A stretch of 64,000 nt of DNA from Jacaranda mimosifolia (GCA_018894105.1 CM032121.1:24335730-24399729), one strand, 5' to 3'; positions 12,874-25,195 are shown, numbered from the stretch's first letter. Notes: generated by a model not told the origin, from the sequence alone. Numbers and translations: made by a program.

Positions 12874-14687
12874 TGTAGTGTCCCGCCTGAAAGGTGCCTG
12901 CTTCGGGCCGAGGTGCTATTCTTATCTTACTCACAATAATTTAAACAAAATTGCACTTCCAAAATTTTCAATTTGAATAGATCATAGCACTCGCAAATCA
13001 TTCATTGCAACTTAATATTACATTCCACTAAACCCAAGGCACATGGACGCATTCCCATAGAAAGATAATATCAAGCTTACTTAACTAAAAGCATAATTCA
13101 TAAGTTAACTAAAAGATACCAAAATCCACCGAATAACCATAAAAAATAATAGCGAGAGTAAGCCCAAAAAACTAACACAAGGTGTGAAAATATGTACATA
13201 TCAAAAGGTAACGTCGAACCTAACTATTTACAAAGCAACCAAAATCTAAGCATCCTAATTCCACAACTCGAGCAAGCCTCGAGCCCTCAAACCACCATCA
13301 AGTCTTATCTAGGAAGGGTACAAGAAATAGCAGAAGGGGGTAAATTCTGAGGACTTAGTGAGGGAGTGTGCAACAAAGAGTTAAGGGAAAACTATTGAAA
13401 GTTAAACTATCAATAAACAATGTATTAATAAGAAAGGATTCAATTAACGAATATACAATAACTTGCAACACAAAGCAATGATATAACATAACACATGTTA
13501 TACAAAATTCAATAGACTATTGGCAACTCCAACTTTATTGCTCCCAGAACAGAATATAACCGGTAAAATGGAGTGCAAATATAAGATAACAAATTTCCCT
13601 TATTACTCCGCTACCCAAGCACTCGGCTCGATAGACATGCAGTATGGCCGACCGCATGCTAGATCCCGTCACTCGCAGACAGCTATCTCCAACTATCTGT
13701 AAGTCAAGATCTTAGTAGGTACTAGCCAGGAGACTAGCCACCGTTGGTCCATACTACTCGATTGTCTTTCCAAACCTAGTCCCGGGCCCAACCCATCCCA
13801 TGGCGTCCCTCTGGGTGATAACATCCTAAGAGTGTCCTCAAAGGTGACATAATGCCAACATATAGGAACATAAATCTAAAGTAATTGATTAAAAACATGT
13901 ACGTCATATTGAACAGAATAGTATAATCCATAAGACATTAGCCGACAAGGTCATATAAATAACATGCAAAACGATTAAACCAGGAATACAAAAAATAAAA
14001 TTGGTCAGCAAGACCGAAATATCAACACATATAGCGAAAGCCAGCAAGGCTGTAAGGTATATGGGACAGAAAATTAATAATATAACAGGAGTTTTGGGCG
14101 CCAGAAAAGTATAGCTAACTCTAGACAATGAACACAAAAGATTAGAATAGCGAAATCATTCACTTCCCAGAAGAAAAAAATGTTATACCCTCACCTTAAA
14201 TCTTCACAAAGGTGCTATCAACGCTCTACAATTCAAGAGACACTGAATCCTCGTCACCTATTCCAATAGAATGTATTAAATGTCAAAATACTTGCGTCGT
14301 ATCCTTTAAACAATAATTGAACCATTTATACCTCAATGTCAGGTGTTCCTGATTACCAGACATATCTACCTATTCTAGGTTCTCATTCCATTTCGGATAT
14401 GCTAATTTAGGCTAGAATATTTCGATTATCTAAAGTATTCTAACAAAATCATCATGTTTCCAACTAGTATGATATTTAGAGATTTGATTTTGAAAATAAC
14501 AAAGGGTAACATGCTAATAATGTTATTGTCGTTATAGTATTAATGAGGAATTTATTTATCGCGAGTCACTGATTATTTCTAAAGTTAATAGTCCCAAGCT
14601 CTTGTATAATAATTTAGCCAAATTGAAAGGAATTATCATATTCCATTAATAAGTAATCCCTGCAATGTTACAAAAAGTTAAGGTTTA
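12874..14687. mobile_element. LTR-like sequence, left part (probable Ty3/gypsy)
   Basis: Unit 7 of the array ends abruptly and is followed by TGTAGTGTCCCGCC and then GC-richer sequence. Phrases such as ctgaggacttagtgaggg recall plant gypsy LTRs. No coding domain is visible. Element E1 is inserted at 14688 with a 5 bp TSD, and the sequence resumes at 24200. The family assignment rests on general resemblance only. Confidence 0.4.
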
Positions 14688-15972
14688 TGTGAGTGATTAT
14701 ATGCCGAAGAGGATGGTGAATTAGGCTTAAGAGAATTTAATGCATCGAAAGTTTATCACTCAAAATACTTCTTAGCTTTTCAAAATTGTACGTCATTTGC
14801 AGAAAAATAGTTTTATTTACTAACTACAATTTGTAAGTACCCGTTAAAATACATTTAGACCAGTGATAAGAAAAACAGTAAAAATAGAAGTAAATAGACA
14901 CTGGTATTTATAGAGGTTCGGCAAGCCTGCATCCTCTACCTAAGCTTTCACTTAAGATTTTAATCCTGTCAAATTATTAAGTATATAAGAACGTTTTACA
15001 GATAATAACAATAATTTGACAGTAATTAAAGTTAAGGAACAGAAACACCCTAGCAGGGTGAAAAACCAGATCGCGAAGAGCAACATCAGAATCCCAGATA
15101 GGATAAAGCATATTCTAGAGTACTATGAAACCAGCTGCTTGTGAATAGACTCAGGGGAACTTCTGCTACATTCACTTGTACCACCTCTGTGGACTGATGC
15201 ACGAGTTGCTGCTATTCTCTATGACAAGCTCTAGTCTCTTTTTCCAGACCAAAACCAAGAACACTGCAAAAAGTTCTAGATAGTATTGTTCCACTAGTTT
15301 CATCACCTAGAGGTCCCCAGAGCAACCAAGCGTCGATTTGTTCTCTTCACGGGGTCCTTTGAGAGCAGGTACAACTCCTATCCCTCTTCACCACTAGGTC
15401 CTTCGAGACACAAACCGCCTTGTCCTCGTCTCCCCATGGTCCATCGAAGGCAAGTTCTACCTAACCTTCTTCCCCACAGTGCCCCTTGAAAACACACCTA
15501 GAGCAAGAAATTAGCAACAATTGAGCACAAGAACATGTAAGAGAGTATCACACAACTTCTCAAAACACTTAACAAAGTTCTCTCTTGATTTTGTTATTCT
15601 CTCTTAAAAATGCTGCATAATTTCACTTTTATATGCTTTTGCCTAATGGTTATAAGATCTCATTAAAGAAAGAATCCATTGGAATTAAACAAGGAAACAA
15701 GTTAGCTTTGATTATCATGCATTTATGCCTTAAACAGTGGATGATTCAATAATTGAAGCTTGATGTGATTTCTTTCCCAAGTTACAAAGATGCAAAGTAA
15801 ACTATAATCTGCAGGAGATCTTTTATTTATAGAAAGTAAATTCCAGCACATGAAAGATTCTAGCAGACAACATGTAAACAAATTCCAGCAGATAATATAT
15901 GTTATTTAGTGCATAATTCAAGGAATAATTTTCTCATGATCAAAAAAATGTAAATCATCAAAAGGGTCAACA
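14688..15972 (-). repeat. E1 3' LTR
   Basis: 1285 bp, reading TGTGAGTG...GTCAACA on the plus strand. It aligns along its length with 22910-24199. Inside it, around 15340-15490, a degenerate ~50-60 bp motif (ggtcc-tcgag) recurs about four times. Confidence 0.9.
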
Positions 15973-15988
15973 ATCTCCCCCTTTTTTA
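15973..15988 (-). other. E1 polypurine tract
   Basis: On the minus strand AAAAAAGGGGGAGAT abuts the 3' LTR. This is the expected plus-strand primer. A second similar tract (gatgaagggggagg on the minus strand) lies at about 16366-16379, and repeated tracts are a known Sirevirus habit. Confidence 0.8.
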
Positions 15989-16379
15989 TGATAACAAAAT
16001 TTGAGTAGAGTGGAAAGATATCACCTAAACTTCCCCTGTGTATGTGACTGGTTCTGTTAGTTTGTGCTCCCATATCTGGAACGATTGGTGCTTCTCCTAT
16101 TCATATACTCGAGAAAATACCAGGCAAGCAATAGATACCAACAGATATGATATATTGAATCATTAGACATGTCCAAGTAGTAAAAAGAGTAATCATCCAT
16201 GATAAGTTATTACAGGCCCAAAATGAAAGTGAAAAGTAATCAGAGTAATAAGTTATTACAGGAACAAAAAAAAATTTAGTTCCATCAAAGTTCCAAAATA
16301 ACAAGAGCAAAGTTCCAGCAACAAACAGCAGAAAGTAGAAACAAGTTTGTCAAATTTCATATTCCTCCCCCTTCATCAT

Positions 16380-16640
16380 CAAAAGCAGACTAGGAGGCAT
16401 TTAGAAATGCTTTAACTTTTTCTTTCAATTGAACCACACTAGCACAAGTGCGACTAGACTTACGAAGAAGACATTCCAGCTTGTAGTCCACTGAATCAAC
16501 AAGCATTTCAAGAAGATCTGCAAGAGTTTCCACAGTTTTGCTAAGGTCATCTATCTTAGCCTCAAGACCTACATCAACTTTACTAAATTTCCCTTTAGCC
16601 CTTCTTGGTGTTTTATTCCGAATAGGTCGAGCAGAGTTAG
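16380..16640 (-). pseudogene. E1 downstream ORF, C-terminal charged part (remnant)
   Basis: On the minus strand this stretch reads as a Leu/Lys/Glu-rich segment (around LECLLRKSSRT and VQLKEKVKAFLNAS) and then stops. It probably forms the C-terminal, coiled-coil-like part of the env-like ORF that starts further up the strand. Frameshifts between the two blocks prevent a clean join. No membrane segment is evident. Confidence 0.35.
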
Positions 16641-16844
16641 ATTCTTTGGACTCAGAGCTAATGGAAACTGGAAGTTTAAATTTGCTGGGTAAAGTTTAAT
16701 GCTGCTAGGAGTTCTACCAACTCCTCTAAACCACACATCATCCTTAGTGTACTAAATCCTCATTTCCTAAGGCTGACAAGGTCCAAGACTTTATGGCAAC
16801 CCTCCTCCTTAATCCAAGCTTTCGGTTGGAAAATACCCTCATGT

Positions 16845-17714
16845 TTAAATGTGGGTGAGGATCATAAAGAAGGGAAGATTCTTAGCTTGATGGGAGAAGG
16901 AGTAGGCCATATATTTCAGAATTATGATGGTAATGTTAACTAGTTTTTGTCCAATAGCCTTAGCCATCACATAAAACCTCATGGTATTAAGATTAGTGGA
17001 GTGACCGCCACTAGATACCGAAGATGACAATACTGTATAGCTAAGCATTTTGTGCAGCAAAATATGTTCAATTTTCAGTTTGTTTAAAGCAACCCCACCA
17101 GATAAAGCAAATTGCTTACCACCCCAAAATAGTTTTGTGATTTCTTCATAAGAAGTATCAGCTTCAGACAAATCTCTAAAGTTAAAGAACTTAGTTCCAT
17201 CATTAGGGAGATCAAGCTTAAAATTCATTTTGAAAGAAGAAAGCACAATCCTTTTCCCCAAAACATATGACTCAATAGAAATATCATTTACAGACTCAAT
17301 GAAAGTGAAATTTGAATAAAATAGCTTCACCACATAGAGATAAGATCTTTCATCTAACTTCATAAAATTATCTCATTTCATTTTGCAAACAAGGTCGATT
17401 ACAGGAGATTTCGATAAAGAATTAAAATCTACTGCTCTCCCCCTGTTTAGATTCCACCCAAATTTTTTTTGATGAAAGCAATTTTCAGCCTCAGTAGAAT
17501 GGAACTTGAGAGAGGAAGAAACTTTACCAAAGTTCCAATCAGAAATTTCTTCAGGTTTAACTAGAGCTGATGACCTAAGGCTTGACATTCCCTCGTTTGA
17601 ATCGCTTGGTTTTTCAGGAACCCATGGGGGTGTCCTTATTACCAAGTTCTTCAGATCCCTTGAACTCAGGTATATCAAAGGAGGAGGATTTTTCATCATC
17701 AGAGCTAAAGTCAA
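16845..17714 (-). pseudogene. E1 env-like / plant-transposon-protein ORF
   Basis: Two minus-strand frames (17714-17373 and 17363-16845) lie in the same phase and are separated only by a TGA at 17373-17375 and three codons, so they are one ORF of about 289 codons with one nonsense change. The middle part (VKLFYSNF then SYVLGKRIVLSS) resembles the putative plant transposon protein domain found downstream of RNase H in some copia elements. It lies after pol on the same strand, the position of the Sirevirus env-like gene. I see no signal peptide or clear transmembrane helix. A function is not established; a cellular gene is very unlikely given its place inside the LTRs. Confidence 0.6.
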
Positions 17715-18100
17715 TGTACCATTTGAGCAGAATAAGGGCTTTTGATACTTTGAGATGAGCAGGTTCAGTGGTAGAAAAGGGAACTTTCTTTTCTTTGAAG
17801 TTGAAGGTCTAGTTGTTTAGGTATTATCTCTCTTCAGCATTTTAGAAAAGATTACAGATTAAAAGAAAATTTTGCTGCAGAGGTTTCCACGAGGAAGACA
17901 AAGACACGAGTGAGAGGTTTTTTATGCGTGAGGGAGAGATAAATCACTTTTAGAAATAAAGGAACATCTTGAAAGGAGTGATTTTGGAAACTTGATCAAT
18001 TTTTAATCATAATGGCTGAAAATTCTGTCAAATAAATTTGGGAATGTAGGATGATCAGCATGCAATTTTCAAGAAGAAATAACTGCCCAGTTTAAACAAG

Positions 18101-18661
18101 TTAGCAAATCCCACCAAAAAAAGATTTTGATCTAATTCCCAAACTTTCTCTTATATATGCAAATTTCTTTTCTTCCAAAGCTTTGGTAAAAATATTTGCA
18201 AGTTGATTCTTAGTGGAAACAAAATCAATTGAAATATCACCTTTGTTTAAATGATCACGCAAGAAATTATGTTTGATCTCAATATGTTTTGTGCATGAGT
18301 GCAAAACTGGATGTCTAGAAATGATAATAGCACTAGAACTATTGCATAAAATGGGCACACAAGGCACATTATTACCAAAATCATGTAATATGCGTTTCAT
18401 CCATAATACCTAGGTCCAGTAATTGCCCAAGGCCATGTATTCTGCTTCGGTTGTAGACAATGCAACTACACTTTGCTTTTTACTGCACCATGAAAACAAG
18501 CAATTTTCTAATAGTTGACAACCACCACTGGTACTTTTCCTGTCTATTTTGTAACCATCATAATCCGCATCAGAATAGCTTATGAAATTAAAGGATTTAG
18601 ATTGTGGATACCATAAGCCATAGTTGGATATTCCCTTAAGATATCTCAATATTCTTTTCAC
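18101..18661 (-). pseudogene. E1 RNase H
   Basis: Copia RNase H at the end of pol. Frames 18661-18410 and 18400-18101 are in phase and broken only by a TAG at 18410-18412. The first part shows the MKRILRYLKG border motif, then SYSDADYDG with the first catalytic Asp, KSTSGGC and STTEAEYMAL with the catalytic Glu. The second part has the HIEIKHNFLRD and FTKAL motifs near the C-terminus. In the living element it would degrade the RNA of the RNA/DNA hybrid. Confidence 0.85.
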
Positions 18662-19625
18662 AGCATTTAAATGGGATTCCTTAGGATCGGACTGGAATCT
18701 AGCACATATGTATGTTTAAAACATAATATCTGGACAGCTAGCAGTTAAATAGAGTAAGCCACAAATCATACATCTACAGACCTTTTCATCTATATTCTTA
18801 CCTTTCTCATCAAGTTCTAGTCTTATATTTGTACTCATGGGAGTGGTTGCAGGGTTGCATTCACTTATTCCAAACTTCTTTAGAAGCTCTTTATAATACT
18901 TTTCTTGAGAGATGATGTCCTTTTTTGAGTTTGCTTCACTTGAAGTCCCAAGAAGAAATTGAGCTTTCTCATTAAGCTTATTTCAACTTCTTGTTTCATT
19001 TTCTCGGCAAACTCTTAACAAAGTAGATCATTAGTAACACCAAAGATAATATCATCAACATATATTTGAAAAATAAGATAACCATTTTCTTAGTGCTTAA
19101 TGAACAGTGTGGTATCTAAGATTCCAATAGAGAAACCACCGAATAAGAAAGTTGCTCAAATGATCATACCAGGCCCTAAGGGCTTTTTTTAATCCATATA
19201 AAGTCTTTGTTAGTTTAAAAACATGATGAGGAAAATTTTGATTTTCAAAACCAAACGGTGCTCTACATGAACTTCTTCTTTTATAAATCCATTTAGAAAA
19301 TTACTTTTTACGTCCATTTGATAAGGCAAAAACTTTTTAAGAGATGCAAAGGCAAGAAGCATTATAATTAATTCTAACCTTGCAACCAGAGCAAACGTTT
19401 CAGCGTAGCCAATGCCCTCTTGCTAACTGTAGCTTTTTGCTACCAGTCTGGGTTTGTTCCTGGTAACTTTACCGATTTCATCTAGCTTATTTCTGAATAT
19501 CCACTTAGTACAAATGATTGGATGGTCTAATGGTCGTTCTACTAGGTTCTAGACTTCATTGTTTTCTAATTGAGCCAGTTCTTCCTTAATTGCTTCAATC
19601 CATAATGGATCTTTTAGTGCCTCTT
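18662..19625 (-). pseudogene. E1 reverse transcriptase
   Basis: Minus-strand RT in several frames. The N-terminal block reads DPLWIEAIKEELAQLE near 19600, and the catalytic YVDDIIFG is present, with YVDD codons at 19051-19062. Stops and frameshifts (for example around 19010 and 19190) break the frame, so no full RT can be made. It would copy the element RNA into cDNA. Confidence 0.8.
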
Positions 19626-19857
19626 TGATATCCTTATGTTCAATCATTGAAATAAGGGCACAGTTGGATTCATCTGGTGGAACATGTCCGATTTTGGATC
19701 TGGTAGTTATTCCAGCTTATAGATCTCCAATGATTTTATTAGTGGGACAACTGGAAGTATGTTTGAACTTTTTGGTTCTTTGTTCAGCCCTTTCTACTGA
19801 CTCGCTGGAATCAGGTTCATCAATGGGATTTGTTTCCCTAAATGATTCCGATTCCTC

Positions 19858-20660
19858 TTAATTTGGTGTTGATGGCTCAGGGTCTGGAATCTTGACTGGT
19901 TCTTCGAATCCTGCAACTTCTTTGCTCAAGGTTTCCTTGGCACAATATGTATTAGTTTCATCAAATGTGACATGCGTGGATTCTTGAACCGTTCTTTTCC
20001 TCTCATTAAAAACATGATAGGTTTTACTATGCATTGAGTAACCAACAAAGATACCCTCATCAACTTTGGAATCAAATTTTGTCAAATATCTCTATCATTA
20101 AGAATAAAACATTTGCAGCCAAAGACACGAAAGTAAGAAATGTTTGGAATTTTACCATGCCACAATTCATATAGGGGTTTTCTCATAAGTGGTCTTAAGA
20201 AGACATGATTTGACACATAACAAGCTATGCTCACAGCTCCACCCCAAAAAGATTTGAAAGATCATATTCATTTAGTATGGTTCTAGCTGCTTGTTGCAAA
20301 ATCCATTTTTTCCTTTCAACTATCCCATTTTGTCAAGGAGTCTTAGAAGCAGAAAAATCATGATTTTAACCATGTTCTTCACAAAATAAAATAAAGTTTA
20401 TTTCATCAAACTAAGTTCCATAGTCACTTCGAATTTTCTTAATGAAATAACTCTTTTCATTTTGAAGCCTTTTAGTGAGTTGAATGAAAGCATTTAAAGC
20501 ATAATTTTTATGAGCAAGGAATAGAATCCATGTAAAACGAGTATAATCATCTACTAGGACAAACACATATCTTTTACCTCCAAAGGAAGTAGTTTTCATA
20601 GGTCTGAATAGATCAATGTGCAGAAGTTCTACTGGCTTGGAAATTGTGACCTCATTCTTT
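19858..20660 (-). pseudogene. E1 integrase core and C-terminal region
   Basis: Frame 20599-20411 carries the core start (KRYVFVLVDDYTRFTWILFL), including an expected Asp. Broken frames then show a degraded QNGIVERKKW motif around the catalytic Glu near 20330. Frame 20085-19858 holds the C-terminal GIFVGYSMHSKTYHVFN block, typical of copia integrases before the acidic linker to RT. The order gag-protease-integrase-RT identifies copia rather than gypsy. Confidence 0.8.
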
Positions 20661-20689
20661 AGTTTGAAAGATGTTCGGATTTACTTCCC

Positions 20690-21198
20690 CTTTTGGCATG
20701 CATCACACATCCTGTCCTTGAAGAAGTTTAACTTGGGTACCCCTTTGACAAGATCTTTCTTTGTGAGATAAGATATAAGTTCTATGTTTACATCGCCCAT
20801 TCTCATATGTCATTTCTAGCATTCTTCTTCTAAAACAGCTAAACACTCCACATTATGAAAGGTTAAATCATCAAGGGTTATACAATCAACATTTCCATCA
20901 TTGGTAGCAGTAAAAACCAGTTTCTCATTTTTCTTGATAACAAAGTGGGAATGATGGAATTAACCTCATAACCTTCATTACATAGTTGACTGATACTAAG
21001 CAAGTTATGCTTAAGACCTTCAACAAGCCAGATGTTATCAATGGAAATACTAGTCTGCTTTCCAATACTACATTTACCTATTATGCGTCCTTTTGTGTTG
21101 TCTGTATAGAGAACATTTCCTGCAGAACAATTGTTAAGCTTAAGAAACGTAGACGCATCCCTCGTCATATGCCTGAAACATCCACTATCCAAGTACAA
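20690..21198 (-). pseudogene. E1 protease and pre-integrase zinc region
   Basis: The frame begins YLDSGCFRHMT, the aspartic protease active site (Asp-Ser-Gly), and runs on to LKHNLLSISQLC, the usual end of the copia protease. After a frameshift, a pre-integrase block with a His/Cys pattern (KWHMRMG, MCDACQKGK) lies at about 20690-20820. The protease would cut the polyprotein. Confidence 0.8.
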
Positions 21199-21744
21199 CT
21201 TCTCTTTTTGGGAATGTTCCTTGACATGTACTTGTAAGAAATCAGTTTGTTTTAGGTCCCTAAACTAAGTTGGTCCTTCATGGTTAGTAGCAGATAATTT
21301 CTTAACCCAAATAGACTTGGTACCATTAAGTTTCTCAATCGAACATCTATAATTAACATGACTAGATCTACTACAAGTTAAGCAAGTTTTCCAAACTAGT
21401 TTGAAATTCATTCTAGAAGTTATTGAAATAGGTTTAGCTTTTCTCTGGTTTATACGGTTTTTGAAATTTTTACCCCTCTTAAATTATGTCTTGGTGGAAC
21501 ATGCATATGTGTGTGTTTGACACTTGTAGAACATTCACCTAAATCATCCTCAACATACAAGCATTCTTCAATAATCATTTTTCCTTTGATTTCATGGTTC
21601 ATATTTTCAACTTGCTTTTTCAAGGAATTATTCTCTTTAGTGAGCTAATCATTCATTTTCTTCTTGCATTCAGCATCAAGAGTCTCTCTATTTTTTGCCA
21701 TTTGCATTTCAAAATTTATCCTTATGAGCCATATCCAATTCGTA

Positions 21745-22850
21745 TTACAAATAGTCCACTTTTTCTTGCAAAGCTTTATTTTTATCAATTAGCATTTTGA
21801 CACGAATTTCATAAAGCTTAAACAATATTTCCGCATCCTCATCAATGTCAATTTCATCACTGGAATCATAATCAGAACATGAACAGGTACTTACTTGATT
21901 TACTATGAAGTAATTTTCTTCATTGTCAAATTGTTCACCATTAGATTCGTCCCATGTGGTTGCCATCAACTTTGATTTGGCTTATTTTGCAAATTTCTTC
22001 AATCGAGGATAATCTGGTTTTTTGTGTCTAATCTCATTACATTCATAGCAGCAAGGTGGCTTGGTATTTGCAGTTTCTAGACTAGTTCTTTTTTATTTTG
22101 TCCTATTGTTCCAAAATTTTCTTTTGAGGTTCTTCAGTTGCTTTAATCTTTGGAAAATCAAAATGATTTCATCCTCAACCTAGTCCTCGTCAAGATCTTC
22201 TTCAAGTTTTGAGTTGAAATCATGTTCGGTATTAAAAGCAATATTCTTTTTTACCTTTGTTTTCGAACTTTCATCTTTATTTAGTAGCATCATCTCATAG
22301 GATATGAGAGATCCAATCAGTTCACCTATGGTTATTATGCTAAGATCATGAGCTTCCTGAATAGCGGTAGCTTTTGGCATCCATTCCTTTGGAAGCTAAG
22401 AACTTACAGACTTGTTCATCCTTATTTATAGTTCTACTGAGTGCGAACATGGGATTTATAACTTCCATGAAACGCGCAAACCTAACTTGTACCTTCATGG
22501 GTCACTTGTAGCATTTCCCACATTTGCTTTGCTATAGCACATGTACTGACTTGGTTGTACTCCTCTTTAGTAAGAGCGCATGATAGAATGTTTTTGGCCT
22601 CAGTATTCATTGAGATGGATTTTTTATGATCATTGGTAAATTCATGTCTCTCTTTTTGAACCATCTGTACGTCAACTAATTTCGTTGGAACTGTTGACCC
22701 TTCACTGACCATGTCCCATAAATCAAAATCCAAGGCAATTATGTATTCCTGCATCCGATTTTCCCATGTAACATAGTTGGAACCATCAAACAGTGGAGGC
22801 CTGTTGTGCGATTGCCCTTCTGCAAAGACATCAAGAGTATTAGTGAACAT
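21745..22850 (-). pseudogene. E1 gag
   Basis: The first 122 codons (22850-22482) carry the RPPLFDGSNYVTWENRM motif and a UBN2-like helical domain. Further blocks lie at 22380-22180 (ITIGELIGSLISYEM) and 21969-21745 (acidic stretch, then a Lys/Glu-rich helix). A CCHC zinc knuckle at 22009-22050 has its last Cys replaced by Tyr. The assumed start at 22850 lies about 60 bases after the PBS, so the leader is very short. Frameshifts separate the three blocks. Confidence 0.8.
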
Positions 22851-22895
22851 AGGATCTTTTACTCTGGTAATTACACCACAATATAGAAAACTAAT

Positions 22896-22907
22896 GCTTC
22901 GATGCCA
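22896..22907 (-). other. E1 primer-binding site
   Basis: On the minus strand TGGCATCGAAGC follows the 5' LTR after two bases. It resembles the usual copia PBS complementary to initiator tRNA-Met (TGGTATCAGAGC), with some changes. Confidence 0.65.
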
Positions 22908-22909
22908 AT

Positions 22910-24199
22910 TGTGAGTGATTATATGCCTACGAGAGGGACTGAATTAGGCTTATGAGATTTTAATGCAACAGAAGTTTATCACTCAAAATACTTTTTGGCT
23001 TTTCAAAACTATTTAAGTCTTTTGCAGAAAAATAATTTTAGTTACCAACTGGAATTTGTAAGTACCAATTAAGATACCAATTAGACTAGTGATAAGAAAA
23101 ATAGTAAAAACAGAAGTAAATAGACACTGGTATTTATAGAGGTTCGGCAAGCCTACATCTTCTACCTAAGCTTTCACTTCAAAATTTAAACCCATCAAAT
23201 TGACAAGTGTATAAGAATGTTTTACAAATAATAACAGCAATTTAACCGTAATGAAAGTTAAGGAACATAAACACCCTAGTAGGTTGAAAACCAACTCTTC
23301 GCAAAAAGGTACATTGGAATCCCAGATGGGATAAGGCAGATTCTAGAGTACTGTGAAACCAACTACTTGTGAACAGACCTAGGGGAACTTTCACTAGATT
23401 CACTTGCACAACCTATGTGGACTGATGCACGAGTTGTTGCCACTCCGTACGACAAGCTCTAGTCTCTTCTTCTAGACCAGAACCAAGAATACTGCAAAAA
23501 CTTCCAGATAGTATCACCCTACTAGTTTTTTTACTTAGAGGTCTTTAAAGTAACCAAGCGTCGATTTGTTCTCTTCACGGGGTCCTTTGAGAGTAGGTAC
23601 AACTCCCATCCTTCTTCACCACTAGGTCCTTCGAGATAAAAACAGCATTATCTTCGTCTCCCCAAGGTCTATTGAAGGCAAGTTCCACTTGACCTTCTTC
23701 ACCAGAAGGTCCCTCGAAAACACACATAGAGCAAGGAATTAGCAACAATTGAGCACAAGAACATATAAGAGAGTATCACACAACTTCTCAAAATACTTAA
23801 CAAAGTTCTCTCCCGAATTAGTGATTCACTCTTTAAAATGCTACATAATTTCACTTTTATATGCTTTTGTCCAACGGCTATAAGTTCTCATTAAGACAAG
23901 AATCTGTTGGAATTAAATAAGGAAACAAGTTAACTTTGATAATCATACATTTATGCCTTAAACAATTGATGATTCAATAATTGTAGCTTGATGTGATTTC
24001 TTTCCTAAGTTACAAAGATGCAAAGCAAACTATAATCTGCAGGATATCTTTTATTTATGGAAAGTAAATTCCAGTGCATGATAGATTCCAATAGACAACA
24101 TGTAAATAGATTCTGGCAAATAATATACATGCTCAGCACATAATTCAAGGAATAATTTTGTCATGATTAAAACAATGTAAATCATCAAAAGGGTTAACA
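22910..24199 (-). repeat. E1 5' LTR
   Basis: 1290 bp partner of 14688-15972. It begins TGTGAGTGATTATATGCC directly after the PBS and ends GTTAACA before the TSD GTTTA. In transcription direction this is the promoter LTR. Confidence 0.9.
23855..23862 (-). promoter_or_regulatory. TATA-like box, E1 5' LTR
   Basis: On the minus strand this reads catataaaag. The same motif is kept in the 3' LTR at 15630-15637. It is the best TATA candidate in the LTR; promoter activity is inferred. Confidence 0.45.
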
Positions 24200-24945
24200 G
24201 TTTAATTACATCAACTAGCTTAATTAACAATGGCTAAGGTCCAATTTAGTAATCCGTGCCCACTAAGCATTGCATACAAGTTATATATATCCAAATATTT
24301 CAACTTAACATCACAAATCTAATCCCAATCATTTCAATCCATAATTACAATTCGATACAATTAACTTAACTTACATCAGTAATTAGCTTAACATTTTAAC
24401 CGAACAAAATCAGGGGACATTTAACCATTTAAACAGAATTTTACCTATAATCTCGAATATATTGTTCTAAGCCCATAATTTCTAAATTTATATCGCCCTT
24501 ACAATTTTTTCATGTTTTCCTAATAATAATCATTATTCAGAACATCACACAATTTAGATTTCTTAATTATATCAATTAACTTAATTTAATGAAAATTAGC
24601 TTCTAATTAACGATCCAAGTCCACATTTTACTTTATATTAAAATCACATATAACATTCCAGTCTATAATCAAAATTTTAGTCCAATTAACTTATATTTAC
24701 ATTAGATCTTAGGCTAACAATTAAATAAGATTAAATCAAGAAAAAAAGTATCTAAGTAATTGGTGTTTTACCTAATGGGCCAAGTTCGGAGTCAATTCGC
24801 AGTATAAAACATGTCCGCATTCACTTGGTTCATCACCCAAAACAATCTGCCTTTTAGCTACTAGAGCAATGCCACAGGACTGCTGTTGCATGCCGTCATG
24901 CACCGTCACCGGAATATGACCACAATCCCACGAAATTGTGCGTCT
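24200..24945. mobile_element. LTR-like sequence, right part (probable Ty3/gypsy)
   Basis: This AT-rich stretch continues the sequence interrupted by E1: the TSD GTTTA at 24200 matches 14683-14687. It holds no ORF. It ends near 24945, where a fragment of the E2 3' LTR begins. No matching TSD or return to the satellite array is seen, so the right border is a rearrangement rather than a clean end. Confidence 0.4.
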
Positions 24946-25195
24946 CTTATTCCATGATCACCACCCAGTAAACTGACCATGACCGTGTAAGACTTATTCC
25001 ATGATCACCACCCAGTAAACTGACCAAGTCTCGTAGTCATGTGTGATCTAAGAGCTTCATCTAAATGAAAGTGAAGTAATATAAAGCATAAGATGAAGGT
25101 GGTCATTTAAAGAATATCATTCAATCAAGATTGTTTTATAAGAAAATAGTTTTTACAAGGCCAATCAAATTAGCTTGCCGGGCACTATTCCAACA
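24946..25195 (-). repeat. E2 3' LTR fragment with 47 bp duplication
   Basis: Only the outer end of the 3' LTR remains, matching about 34090-34308. Its first 47 bp are a tandem copy: cttattccatgatcaccacc occurs at 24946 and again at 24993. The remaining ~2 kb of this LTR are missing. Confidence 0.85.

Larger units (their letters stand above)
14688..24199 (-). mobile_element. E1: complete Ty1/copia element, Sirevirus-like
   Basis: A 9512 bp element on the minus strand with two LTRs (14688-15972 and 22910-24199) and a perfect 5 bp TSD GTTTA (14683-14687, 24200-24204). It has a PBS, a PPT and the copia order gag, protease, integrase, RT, RNase H. A further same-strand ORF lies between RNase H and the 3' LTR. 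The UBN2-type gag, that env-like ORF and the purine tract suggest the Sirevirus lineage. All coding regions carry stops or frameshifts, so it is not autonomous. The LTRs differ visibly from each other, so the insertion is old. Confidence 0.9.

Noticed and set aside
17434..17450. Third polypurine tract in E1
   Set aside because: The purine run falls within codons of the env-like ORF and is explained by them.
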